DNA from: Lachnospiraceae bacterium | GTDB lineage: Bacteria > Bacillota_A > Clostridia > Lachnospirales > Lachnospiraceae | Assembly: GCA_009774655.1 (NCBI GenBank) | Contig: VSOD01000052.1 | Location: forward strand, 1-14,929 | Length of the DNA stretch: 14,929 bases | Direction: 5' to 3' | Shown here: piece after piece, positions 7,403 to 14,743 of the stretch | Numbering within the stretch: position 1 is the first letter of the stretch | Layout of the letters: the number at the start of each line of letters is the position of its first letter | Made by a program: the position numbers and the translations under genes | The notes under the pieces: model-generated | Database searches by the model: none | What the model was told of the DNA's origin: nothing | Seen by the model: only the letters and a program-made list of their open reading frames with translations

Positions 7403-7431
7403 TTTATGGCTTCTATTATTTATTGTATCAA
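7403..7431 (-). promoter_or_regulatory. Possible promoter of the aldolase gene
   Basis: Minus strand TTGATA (7431-7426), 17 bases, then CATAAA (7408-7403), about 80 bases before the aldolase start. The region is AT-rich, so chance matches are likely. The spacing and position are right but the -10 is weak. Confidence 0.4.
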
Positions 7432-7504
7432 TCTTCCGCTGTTACAGCCAGCCCTATTTTAAATATTATAAAAAATCATGGTAGAATTTTTGAACAACAT
7501 CAGA

Positions 7505-7510
7505 TATAAT
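7505..7510 (+). promoter_or_regulatory. Possible -10 box of the orphan plus-strand gene
   Basis: A perfect TATAAT lies 43 bases before the start at 7554, in the gap between two genes pointing away from each other. No good -35 lies 16-18 bases upstream. TTGAAC at 7488-7493 is only about 11 bases away, so it cannot pair with this -10 in the usual way. Confidence 0.4.
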
Positions 7511-7553
7511 AAAAATACGGGAAAATGTAACTGATTGTGAACAGGAGACATTT

Positions 7554-7874
7554 ATGCTGAAATTAGAAATAAAAATGGATGAAGAAAAAATACGTGCAGA
7601 AAAGAAATATAGTGTGGAAAGTATTTACCAGGCATTACAGCAGGCCTTTTCCAAATATAAATTCAACCAGATGCAGGATGCTGACGGGACGATGTCTTTT
7701 ACAGGAAATGGTAATCCAAAGGATTACGGCGCTTTTGGTAATATTATCACTTCTTTGCGTGAAAAGACATGGTTTATGGACTATGTGACAAAATGGGTGT
7801 GGTACAACAGCGACGATGGAGAAAATGAAAATGACTATACAATAGAAGACGTTTTGTACCATTATACTATATAG
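7554..7874 (+). CDS. Conserved-looking small protein, unknown function
   Basis: I do not recognise a named family. The 106-residue product is soluble: no signal peptide or membrane segment, acidic overall, and rich in aromatic residues in its second half. Notable stretches are KYSVESIYQALQQAFSKY near the start, FTGNGNPKDYGAFGNIITSL in the middle, and WFMDYVTKWVWYNSDDG near the end. The well-spaced ribosome site (AGGAG seven bases before the ATG), a TATAAT upstream, and codon use that reads like protein all support a real gene. Base composition is more AT-rich than its neighbours. It is the only plus-strand gene between two minus-strand blocks, so context gives no function. It could be a recent insertion. 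Confidence 0.7.
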   Translation: MLKLEIKMDEEKIRAEKKYSVESIYQALQQAFSKYKFNQMQDADGTMSFTGNGNPKDYGAFGNIITSLREKTWFMDYVTKWVWYNSDDGENENDYTIEDVLYHYTI

Positions 7875-7936
7875 GTGCAAACCATGATTTAATGCAACTG
7901 TTTGAAGAATCTGTACCCGAACCTGAAGCATTATAA
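7835..7936 (+). pseudogene. Possible 3' coding remnant overlapping and following the orphan gene
   Basis: In a different frame from the orphan gene, 33 codons are open from 7835 to a TAA at 7934-7936. The last 23 read YYIGANHDLMQLFEESVPEPEAL, given here as YYIGANHDLMQL followed by FEESVPEPEAL, which looks protein-like. There is no good start or ribosome binding site. It may be the tail of a deleted gene, the original C-terminus of the orphan gene after a frameshift, or chance. Confidence 0.3.
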
Positions 7937-8005
7937 AAACGAGCTTATATCATTTTCAAGATTCGTATCGCAATTTCAGATATGCAGTGCAGTTACTGGT
8001 CCCAT

Positions 8006-8050
8006 AAAAAAGACTGCCAACACCGGTCATACAACCCGATACGGCAGTCT
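8006..8050 (-). terminator. Intrinsic terminator of the sugar operon
   Basis: Minus strand stem AGACTGCC (8050-8043) with GGCAGTCT (8018-8011), weak inner CGG/CCG pairing in a 24-base loop, and then a run of T (8011-8006). It is 34 bases beyond the alpha-galactosidase stop. The rest of 7937-8084 holds nothing else I can name. Confidence 0.8.
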
Positions 8051-8084
8051 CTCTTTCCCCAAATTATAATTCTAATCCCTTGAT

Positions 8085-10310
8085 CTATTCTTTTACCCTA
8101 AACACAAATTGATATGCACGGTAATCTCCCATCTCCACCGGAATCGGGATTCCCGCCTGCATCAGCGCAGAACCGCAGTAGCACTTACCGCTTGCCGCCT
8201 CCTCATAGACGGCATCCGGCAGAAGTTCTTTCAGCCGTACATAATTCACGGTCATATTGCCGTGATTCTCCAAAATCACCACATGCAGCAGGATTTGCTT
8301 CCTGTCCGCTGACACAAACATCCATGCCGCACAGGCATCCTCAAAAGGATTTGAAAGACGATAATAATCTCCCGTGCTGATCAACGGCTCAAACTCCTTA
8401 TACTGCCTGATCTGCTCTCTGATCTCCCCTTTCTCTTCCGCACTCAGCCTGCTTAAGGACAACTCATAGCCGAAAGCCCCCGTCATAGCCACAATGCCTC
8501 TCGTGCGCAGGCTTGTGATCCTGCCTGTCTGATGGTTGGGCACCGCCGACACATGAGCGCTGACCGTAGACATCGGATAGAAGAAAGAGGTCCCGTACTG
8601 AATCCGCAGCCTGTCCAGCGCATCTGTATTATCACTGCACCAGATCTGCGGTGTATAATACATCATTCCGGCGTCAAACCGGCCCCCGCCGCCGCTGCAG
8701 CCCTCGATCATCAGCTTCGGATACCTGGCCAGAAGCTTCTCCATGAAATCATACAGACCAGTCACAAAATCATAGGACACCCTGCCCTGTCTGTTCTCCA
8801 CGGAATAGAAATCCGTAACGCTCCGGTTCATATCCCATTTAATGTACTCGATATTGCCTTGGTCCAGCACTCTGCAGATCTGATCGAAAATATGCTCCCG
8901 CACATCCTCCCTGGAAAAATCAAGCACCAGCTGATTCCTGCCTCTGGCCGGATTCCTGCCCGGATTCTGCATCGCCCAGTCCGGATGCTCTCTGTACAGA
9001 TCGCTGTCCTCGGAGATCATTTCCGGCTCGATCCAGATACCGAACTTGACACCTTCCGCGTTGATTCTGCGCACCAGCTCGCTCAGACTGCAACCCAGCT
9101 TCTTTTCATTGACCTGCCAGTCTCCCAAACCGCTGTTGTCGTCCTCGCGTTTGCCGAACCATCCGTCGTCCATCACGACCATGTCGATACCCAGTCCGGC
9201 CGCTTCCCTTGCCAGCTCCACGATCGTCTCCCCGGTAAAGTTAAAGTAAGCCGCCTCCCAGCTGTTCACAAGCACCGGCCGGGGCACAAATCCCGTCTCG
9301 CTGCTGCCATTTCCCTGCATTCCTGTTGTGCGCCTGCTGCGCGCTCCGTTGCATATATGATTTCTGATACAACGATGATATTTCACCGACAGATCCCCAA
9401 ATCCTCTGTCGCTGTAACACATAATCGTCTCCGGAATCTCAAGCGTCTGTCCGGATTCCAGCGGATAATGAAAAAGATCACTCTGCAGTCCCATCAGCAC
9501 ACGTGTCTGGTCAAACTGATCCTGCTCCGCCTCACAGAGAAAGTTCCCGCTGTAGACAAAGACCATACCGTAGCAGTCCCCGGTATTCTCCGTGGTGTTC
9601 TTCTCTGCCACGATGACTGCCGGATTATACTGATGGCTGGAAGTGCCTCTGCGGCTTCCGATGCTGTGACTTCCATGTCCGATCCTTATCCTCTGCAGAT
9701 TCCTTTCCATCGTATGTCTTCCGTAGAAACTGAGCAGGTCATACTGTCCCGTGATAAAATCCAGACAGGCCGAGGCCGCCTTCTCCACAACCACACACGC
9801 TGTGCCGTAATTGGTGATCTTCACGCTTCTTGTAATGATATCCTCGTCTTCCAGTACGCCGTACAACAACTGCACGCGCACTTTGCTCACGTTATCCTCC
9901 AGCACGATCTTAAGCGTCTGTGCTTCCTTCTCCCCGGCATACACCGCCGGCAGTCCCTCAAGTTCATACTTGCCTTCCCGGATCTCATATCCGGCATACC
10001 GCAGATCACAACATTCCGATTCGTCATGACCACGCAGCACTAACGCACTGTTTCTGTAATCTCCTGTTCCCAAAGTCGGATATTCCTGTGGCAGAACGTC
10101 CATGGAATAAGTCCTGTTGTTCCCCACATCATTCGGATTTCCCGAAAACCCCCTGTCATAATAAGTCAAAAGATAATCCATATCGCCGGACACCCTCGTC
10201 CCATAATACAGATGCAAAAGAAACCCGAAATCATCTACCTTCATCTGGTAGGTCGTCTGCTTTGTCTGTAATGTGAAGATCCGCTTTTCCTCTTGAAATA
10301 GAATTGCCAT
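8085..10310 (-). CDS. Alpha-galactosidase, GH36
   Basis: Retaining alpha-galactosidase (EC 3.2.1.22) of glycoside hydrolase family 36. It removes terminal alpha-galactose from melibiose, raffinose or stachyose; without a signal peptide it acts in the cytoplasm after import. From the ATG at 10310 it has 741 residues, the usual length for RafA/AgaA/MelA enzymes. Seen: N-terminal beta-sandwich; NSWEAAYFNF and DDGWFG at the start of the barrel; nucleophile D493 in KWDMNR; acid/base D560 in CSDNTDA; and CSGGGGRFD between them. An in-frame ATG at 10397 would add 29 residues, but these are basic and unlike the family, and that start sits inside a promoter-proximal dyad. The MAILFQEEKRIF start fits relatives, although its ribosome site is weak (AAAAAGG at 12 bases). 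It is the last gene of the transporter operon. Confidence 0.95.
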   Translation of the reverse strand: MAILFQEEKRIFTLQTKQTTYQMKVDDFGFLLHLYYGTRVSGDMDYLLTYYDRGFSGNPNDVGNNRTYSMDVLPQEYPTLGTGDYRNSALVLRGHDESECCDLRYAGYEIREGKYELEGLPAVYAGEKEAQTLKIVLEDNVSKVRVQLLYGVLEDEDIITRSVKITNYGTACVVVEKAASACLDFITGQYDLLSFYGRHTMERNLQRIRIGHGSHSIGSRRGTSSHQYNPAVIVAEKNTTENTGDCYGMVFVYSGNFLCEAEQDQFDQTRVLMGLQSDLFHYPLESGQTLEIPETIMCYSDRGFGDLSVKYHRCIRNHICNGARSRRTTGMQGNGSSETGFVPRPVLVNSWEAAYFNFTGETIVELAREAAGLGIDMVVMDDGWFGKREDDNSGLGDWQVNEKKLGCSLSELVRRINAEGVKFGIWIEPEMISEDSDLYREHPDWAMQNPGRNPARGRNQLVLDFSREDVREHIFDQICRVLDQGNIEYIKWDMNRSVTDFYSVENRQGRVSYDFVTGLYDFMEKLLARYPKLMIEGCSGGGGRFDAGMMYYTPQIWCSDNTDALDRLRIQYGTSFFYPMSTVSAHVSAVPNHQTGRITSLRTRGIVAMTGAFGYELSLSRLSAEEKGEIREQIRQYKEFEPLISTGDYYRLSNPFEDACAAWMFVSADRKQILLHVVILENHGNMTVNYVRLKELLPDAVYEEAASGKCYCGSALMQAGIPIPVEMGDYRAYQFVFRVKE

Positions 10311-10378
10311 ACGCCGCACCAACCTTTTTCTTATATTTACTGTTTTTCGTTTTTCTTCAAGTATTTTATGAGATACAA

Positions 10379-10418
10379 TATACTTGAAGCAAGCCATAAG
10401 GCTGCTCCAAGTATACCA
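10379..10418 (-). promoter_or_regulatory. Internal promoter with overlapping 37-bp dyad before the alpha-galactosidase
   Basis: Minus strand TGGTATACT (10418-10410) is an extended -10; the -35 is poor. The -10 forms one end of an inverted repeat: TATACTTGGAGCAGCC (10415-10400) against GGCTTGCTTCAAGTATA (10395-10379), matching with one substitution and one extra base around a TTAT centre. The predicted transcript start (near 10403) falls inside it, so it would act as DNA, such as a repressor operator, rather than as an RNA hairpin. The dyad is plain in the sequence; the regulator is unknown. Confidence 0.6.
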
Positions 10419-10445
10419 TAATTTTACATTTTATTCACTTTGTTT

Positions 10446-11279
10446 TTACTTAACCGCTCCGTTCACAACGCCGTTCAGGATCTGCTTCTGACATACGATG
10501 TAGAAGATCAGGATCGGAACCAGCGAAAGCAGATAAGACGCAAACGCCAGGTTATAATTCGTACCGAACTGCGACTGGAAGTTAAGCTGTGCCAGAGGCA
10601 GCGTATTCTGTCCGGAACCTGCCATGATAATAAGCGGTGTCATAACGTCGTTCCAAACCGCCAGCGCCGTAAGTACTGCCACCGTTGCATGCATGGGCCT
10701 CATGATCGGAAAGATGATCTTCCAGTAGGTTCTCCAGGTTGAAGCGCCGTCCACCTTCGCCGCCTCCTCCAGCGCCATCGGGATATTTACCAGATAACCG
10801 GAGTAGAGCAGTACATTCATCGGCATGTAGAACACCACATACAGCAGGATCACGCCGAACCAGTTAGCCAGTCCCAGCTCTGCCGTCTGTTTTGCCAGAG
10901 GCATCATCAGGATCGCAAAGGGCACAAACATACCGCTGACGATGAACAGATACACGAAGCTGTAGAACTTGCTGTGAGCCTTGTTACGTCCCAGCGCATA
11001 ACCCATCAGGGAATGAACCGCGATGGACAGTCCCACGGTCGCTGCCGTGATCAGTAAGCTGTTGCTTAAGGAACGCCAGAAATTTGTGATCTCCATGGCT
11101 TCCCTGAAATTGTTCAGGCTCCATACCTTGGGCAGCGACAGGATGCCGCTGATACTGTTTGTCATTTCCGAGGGCTGTTTGAATGCAATAACTATCGTCA
11201 TGTACAACGGCAGGATGATCGTGGAAAGCCCAAGGATCAGGACGATCATCGCTGTTTTGTTTGTTTTCTTTATTGTCAT
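10446..11279 (-). CDS. Carbohydrate ABC transporter permease, MsmG/MalG type
   Basis: Second inner-membrane subunit of a carbohydrate ABC importer (CUT1 class), 277 residues with about six hydrophobic segments. The cytoplasmic loop that docks the ATPase is clear: EEAAKVDGASTWRTYWKI at about 171-188, the EAA motif. The C-terminus (QKQILNGVVNGAVK) has the typical ending of MalG/MsmG-like proteins. The ATG at 11279 overlaps the stop of the preceding permease by four bases (ATGA), which indicates translational coupling. It is followed 135 bases later by the alpha-galactosidase start used here. No ATPase gene is present in the locus, so an MsmK-like shared ATPase encoded elsewhere is expected. Confidence 0.95.
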   Translation of the reverse strand: MTIKKTNKTAMIVLILGLSTIILPLYMTIVIAFKQPSEMTNSISGILSLPKVWSLNNFREAMEITNFWRSLSNSLLITAATVGLSIAVHSLMGYALGRNKAHSKFYSFVYLFIVSGMFVPFAILMMPLAKQTAELGLANWFGVILLYVVFYMPMNVLLYSGYLVNIPMALEEAAKVDGASTWRTYWKIIFPIMRPMHATVAVLTALAVWNDVMTPLIIMAGSGQNTLPLAQLNFQSQFGTNYNLAFASYLLSLVPILIFYIVCQKQILNGVVNGAVK

Positions 11280-12151
11280 AACTGCTCCTCCTTTTTACCG
11301 GAAAATTTCATCTGCGCCACGGAAACCGCCACGATCACGATGAAGAATACAACCGCGTTGGCGCTCTGGAAGCCGAACTGTCCGCCCGACATACCGTTGT
11401 TGTAGATCAGGTAGGAGATAGACTCCGTACTCTGCGCCGGGCCGCCCTTGGTCAAAGCCATGATCTGATCAAACACCATCAGGAAGTTCTTCACGCACAG
11501 AACCATGTTGATGGAGAAAAAGGGAATGATCAGCGGGAAAGTCAGGTATTTAAACTGCTTCCAGCCTGTCGCACCGTCGAGGCCGCCTGCCTCATACACA
11601 TCTTCCGGCACCGTCTGCAGGCCGGAGATATAGATGATCGTATTCATGGCGATCGCCTGCCATGCACAGACAACCATGATACCGATCCACGCCGCACCCG
11701 GATTGGACAGGATGGAGGTGCGCAGCGCATCGATCCCGATCATGTCCGCCAGAGCCGGCAGAATATAAGTAAAGAAGTAATTGAAAATGTAACCTACAAC
11801 CAGCGCACCCAGGATATTGGGTAAAAAGTACGCGCCGCGGAAAAAGCTCTTGGCCTTGATGGAGCTGTTAAGCGCCAGCGCCAGCAGCAGGCTTAAAACA
11901 TTAACCACAACGGTCGTTACGATCGACAGCTTAAACGTAAACCAGTAGGACTTGCCCACACGAACATCCGAAAACAGATCGATATAGTTTCTAAAGCCTA
12001 CCCAGTCATACTTTCCGAAGCCCCTGAAATTCGTAAAACTGTATATCACACCGCGGATCAACGGAATGGTATTGAAGCAGATAAACAGGGCAAGAATCGG
12101 AATGGTGATCAATAAAAATGTTGTTTTTCTCTCATTTTTTCCTAATTTCAT
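11276..12151 (-). CDS. Carbohydrate ABC transporter permease, MsmF/MalF type
   Basis: First inner-membrane permease of the importer, 291 residues, about six hydrophobic segments beginning at residues 11-33. The EAA loop reads EAGGLDGATGWKQF at about 187-200. TKGGPAQSTE and FQSANAVVFF near the end are typical of the MsmF/UgpA-like CUT1 permeases. AGGAG lies ten bases before the ATG. It starts 32 bases after the binding-protein gene and overlaps the second permease by four bases. The long periplasmic loop of enterobacterial MalF is absent, as is normal for Gram-positive members. Confidence 0.95.
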   Translation of the reverse strand: MKLGKNERKTTFLLITIPILALFICFNTIPLIRGVIYSFTNFRGFGKYDWVGFRNYIDLFSDVRVGKSYWFTFKLSIVTTVVVNVLSLLLALALNSSIKAKSFFRGAYFLPNILGALVVGYIFNYFFTYILPALADMIGIDALRTSILSNPGAAWIGIMVVCAWQAIAMNTIIYISGLQTVPEDVYEAGGLDGATGWKQFKYLTFPLIIPFFSINMVLCVKNFLMVFDQIMALTKGGPAQSTESISYLIYNNGMSGGQFGFQSANAVVFFIVIVAVSVAQMKFSGKKEEQL

Positions 12152-12183
12152 TATGCATGCTCTCCTTTCTCACTAATTCGCGG

Positions 12184-13470
12184 TCAATTCGCGTTTCCGT
12201 GCTGCTTTTCATAATCCTGTACCAGCCGGATGATATCCCTGTTGTACCGCAGCCAGTCCTTATCAAACTTCTCCAGGAAAGCGTCCACATCCTGATTTAA
12301 CAGGAAAGTCTGAATCTGCGCATCCACTGCCATCTCTGACGGATAATAGTGATCCTGATAGTCCGTCATATTGCCGGATGTGATATAATCTGTCATGCCG
12401 TCCAGAATGGAAGGAAGCGTGAAGTCTCCGTCCTTACAGGGGATAGCCGTCTGCGCGTCTATGTACTTCTGGATGTTCTCATCTTCATAAAGGAAATCCA
12501 GCACCTCATAGACCGCTTCCTTGTTCTTGCATCCTGCCGTCACGCAGAACTGCAGGTCAATACCGGAATTCAGGGTATTGCCGTCCGCCGCGTCATTGGC
12601 CGGCATAACGAAAGAATCCAGATTTAAGTCCGGATTCACGGACAGAATCTGCGGAGCCGCATAGCTTCCGATCGGATACATTGCGGATTCGCCTCTTGCA
12701 AACGCCGTACATGCGTCATTGTAGCCGTACGCAAACGGATCCTCCGGTCCGTACTGCAGCAGTTCCAGATATTTCTCGGATACTTCCCGGTACTCTTTGG
12801 CAAATGTGGTCTCCCCGCGGTTTACCTGCTTGGATGCATCCGCCGGAGCCAGATCTACCGCCATCGCATTCCACGGCGCAAGGCAGGTCCAGATATCCTT
12901 GAAGCCGAAATAGAAAGGTAAGATCCCTTCTCCCTGAATGGTGTCACACAAAGTAAGTAATTCGTCCCAGGTCGTCGGGATCGTCCAGCCATGCTCCTCG
13001 AACATATCCCTGTTGTACAAAATTCCTGCCGCGTTGGCCACGTAAGGCACTGCATAAGTTCCCTCAATGGGCACAAACTTAAGCGCCTCGTCGATGTCCA
13101 GATATCCCTGATTAATATTTGCAAGTCCTTCATAATCAGAAATATCCTCCAGGATCTTAGCATCCATGAAATAAGAATAGTTGATGTCTCCGCCGATTCC
13201 TATGATGTCGGGATAATCCTCTCTGATGAATCTCGTCTTCAAGATCGCCATCGCATCATTGGGAGAACTGATCTTTAAATGGATGTCATCATGTGTTGCG
13301 TTGAATTCCTCTTCCACAGCAGTGAAATAGTTGGCCGCCTCAGGCTTGTACTGAACGATCTCAACTTCAATCTTACCATCGCCAGCCGAGTTTCCACATC
13401 CCCCGGCAACCGCCATTGCAGCAACACTGCAAACCGCCGCGCCAAGGTATTTTACTTTCCTCCTTAACAT
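12184..13470 (-). CDS. Sugar-binding lipoprotein of the ABC importer
   Basis: Extracellular solute-binding protein (family 1, MsmE/RafE-like), 428 residues from the ATG at 13470, which has AGGAG seven bases upstream; the in-frame ATG at 13503 lacks such a site. Seen: basic start, hydrophobic core and lipobox VAGGC with C25 as the lipidated cysteine; an NYFTAVEEEFNATH segment typical of the first domain; GTYAVPYVANAAGILYNRD, the conserved early block; ARGESAMYPIGSYAAPQI; and a helical end. It captures the oligosaccharide and hands it to the two permeases encoded next. Substrate is inferred as an alpha-galactoside because of the operon's alpha-galactosidase. First gene of the operon, with a strong promoter upstream and divergent from the AraC regulator. 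Confidence 0.95.
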   Translation of the reverse strand: MLRRKVKYLGAAVCSVAAMAVAGGCGNSAGDGKIEVEIVQYKPEAANYFTAVEEEFNATHDDIHLKISSPNDAMAILKTRFIREDYPDIIGIGGDINYSYFMDAKILEDISDYEGLANINQGYLDIDEALKFVPIEGTYAVPYVANAAGILYNRDMFEEHGWTIPTTWDELLTLCDTIQGEGILPFYFGFKDIWTCLAPWNAMAVDLAPADASKQVNRGETTFAKEYREVSEKYLELLQYGPEDPFAYGYNDACTAFARGESAMYPIGSYAAPQILSVNPDLNLDSFVMPANDAADGNTLNSGIDLQFCVTAGCKNKEAVYEVLDFLYEDENIQKYIDAQTAIPCKDGDFTLPSILDGMTDYITSGNMTDYQDHYYPSEMAVDAQIQTFLLNQDVDAFLEKFDKDWLRYNRDIIRLVQDYEKQHGNAN

Positions 13471-13549
13471 AGCATATCTCCTTCCCTGATTTGATATTTG
13501 CATTGTAACATACCATTTTGCTATCCATAAATAGCCTTATTTTATATGT

Positions 13550-13578
13550 TATATACCTTAATGCTGTTTTTATGCCAA
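13550..13578 (-). promoter_or_regulatory. Promoter of the sugar transport operon
   Basis: Minus strand TTGGCA (13578-13573), 17 bases, TATATA (13555-13550). The transcript would start near 13543, leaving a leader of about 70 bases. The repeat cluster at 13599-13632 lies about 20-55 bases upstream of the -35, where an AraC-type activator would sit. Confidence 0.7.
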
Positions 13579-13582
13579 TTAA

Positions 13583-13612
13583 TTGAAGTAGAGTAGCATT
13601 TTGGTATATAAT
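13583..13612 (+). promoter_or_regulatory. Promoter of the AraC-family regulator
   Basis: TTGAAG (13583-13588), 18 bases, perfect TATAAT (13607-13612). It lies back to back with the operon promoter; the -35 boxes are only five bases apart. The first GGTATA repeat overlaps this -10, so a regulator bound there could block its own transcription. Confidence 0.65.
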
Positions 13613-13632
13613 TTGGTATAGAATCAGGTATA
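13599..13632. promoter_or_regulatory. Three GGTATA direct repeats, 12-bp period: candidate AraC operator
   Basis: TTTTGGTATA (13599-13608), ATTTGGTATA (13611-13620) and ATCAGGTATA (13623-13632) place GGTATA at 13603, 13615 and 13627, exactly 12 bp apart, with the first two copies also sharing TTT before the core. AraC-family proteins commonly bind direct repeats on one DNA face. The link to the adjacent regulator is inferred. Confidence 0.6.
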
Positions 13633-13642
13633 GAAACAATTC

Positions 13643-13664
13643 AGATTACTTTTTACCGTAATCT
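13643..13664. repeat. Short inverted repeat in the regulator's 5' leader
   Basis: AGATTAC / GTAATCT with an eight-base centre (TTTTTACC). It would lie about 25 bases into the regulator's transcript. No T-run follows, so it is not a terminator; it could be a minor operator or chance. Confidence 0.35.
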
Positions 13665-13742
13665 CTTTAAGCTGAATATTGATGTTACCCTGACCAAAGT
13701 CCACAGATGAGCGGCGCATATCGCCCCGGAACGGAGGAATGT

Positions 13743-14591
13743 ATGAGTGAAGTGATCTTCTCGGTTTTTCCCAGTGAAAATTTTGTCGATCTCGGTCTGT
13801 ACCAGTTCGGATGGGAGCAGTGCGATCCCTCCCACTCCTTCGGCCCTGCTGCCAGAAACCATTATCTCTTCCATTACTGCCTGTCCGGCACCGGCACGCT
13901 GATTGCCGAGAATACATCGGGCAAATCCGTCAATTATCAGATAAAAAGCGGCCAGGGATTCATGATCTTTCCCCACCAGGTCTGCACCTACATAGCGGAT
14001 CATGAAATTCCGTGGGAGTATGTCTGGATCGAATTCGACGGACTGCGCGCCAAGGAAGCCGTGGAGCTGACCGGCTTAAGCCCGGGTCAGCCTGTCTACA
14101 GAGCGCGCTATAAAGATATCGCAGATACGATGAAATCAGAAATGCTTTATATCGTCAACCATAAGAACGAGTCCCCCTTCCACCTGATCGGGCACCTCTT
14201 TCTCTTTATTGACAGTTTTATACGTTCCGCTTCCTCCTCTGAGGTCAGCAGAGGAAACAGCCTGCGTGATTTCTACATCAAAGAGGCTATTTCCTTCATC
14301 GAGCAGAACTTCCAGAACGATATCTCCGTGGAGGATATCGCGGCCGCCTGCGGCCTGAACAGAAGCTATTTCGGCAAGATCTTCCATGAAAATATGGGAA
14401 AGTCGCCCCAGGATTTCCTGATCTCCTACCGCATGTCCAAGGCCACCGAGCTGTTGCGGCTCACCGACCTGTCCATTGCGGATACCGGAAATGCAGTGGG
14501 CTATCCGAACCAGCTGCATTTTTCCAGAGCGTTTAAGAATGTGTATGGGATCTCGCCAAGACAGTGGCGCAATGAGCATGTAGCGAAGTAG
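13743..14591 (+). CDS. AraC-family transcriptional regulator of the sugar operon
   Basis: Transcription factor of 282 residues. The N-terminal half is a cupin-like sugar-binding domain (NHYLFHYCLSGTGTL at 39-53, the P-H-Q-V block at 77-80, WEYVWIEFDG at 91-100). The C-terminal part, about 180-282, has the two AraC helix-turn-helix units: DISVEDIAAACGLNRSYFGK followed by IFHENMGKSPQDF, and then LSIADTGNAVGYPNQLHFSR and KNVYGISPRQWR, the family signature. I chose the ATG at 13743 because GGAGG lies five bases upstream; an in-frame ATG at 13707 lacks a site. It diverges from the ABC importer/alpha-galactosidase operon, as MsmR/RafR-type activators do, so it most likely activates that operon in response to the sugar or its breakdown product. 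Its -10 overlaps the 12-bp repeats, which suggests autoregulation. Confidence 0.95.
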   Translation: MSEVIFSVFPSENFVDLGLYQFGWEQCDPSHSFGPAARNHYLFHYCLSGTGTLIAENTSGKSVNYQIKSGQGFMIFPHQVCTYIADHEIPWEYVWIEFDGLRAKEAVELTGLSPGQPVYRARYKDIADTMKSEMLYIVNHKNESPFHLIGHLFLFIDSFIRSASSSEVSRGNSLRDFYIKEAISFIEQNFQNDISVEDIAAACGLNRSYFGKIFHENMGKSPQDFLISYRMSKATELLRLTDLSIADTGNAVGYPNQLHFSRAFKNVYGISPRQWRNEHVAK

Positions 14592-14606
14592 CGATGGAAT
14601 AATATT

Positions 14607-14708
14607 AAAAAAGCATGATTATTTTTGGATGGGCGGTGTATCCATCATCTCAGGTACTCTTTTCAGAGTGCGTCGGGAACCATTTCCGACCTCAAAAATA
14701 ATCATGCT
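14607..14708. terminator. Multibranched hairpin element between convergent genes
   Basis: A perfect 16-bp inverted repeat, AGCATGATTATTTTTG (14612-14627) with its complement at 14693-14708, encloses three adjacent hairpins: GATGG/CCATC (14628-14646), GTACTCT/AGAGTGC (14654-14671, loop TTTC) and GTCGGGAA/TTTCCGAC (14672-14690, loop CCA). On the minus strand it ends in a T-run (14611-14607), fitting a terminator for the gene at 14744-14929, and one loop is GAAA. On the plus strand it lies 20 bases after the AraC gene, and two imperfect pairs would be G-U there. It may serve both sides or be a small mobile or RNA element. Confidence 0.55.
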
Positions 14709-14743
14709 CATTACTAACATATTCTTTTATACTTAATAATATA

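Noticed and set aside
8532..10043. Plus-strand open frame of 503 codons
   Set aside because: It is the antisense shadow of the GH36 gene. The minus strand has the full catalytic signature, and the plus-strand product is histidine-rich without motifs.
13653..14003. Minus-strand frames of 97 and 116 codons beside the AraC gene
   Set aside because: They are shadows of the regulator and its leader, with no ribosome site and no domain.
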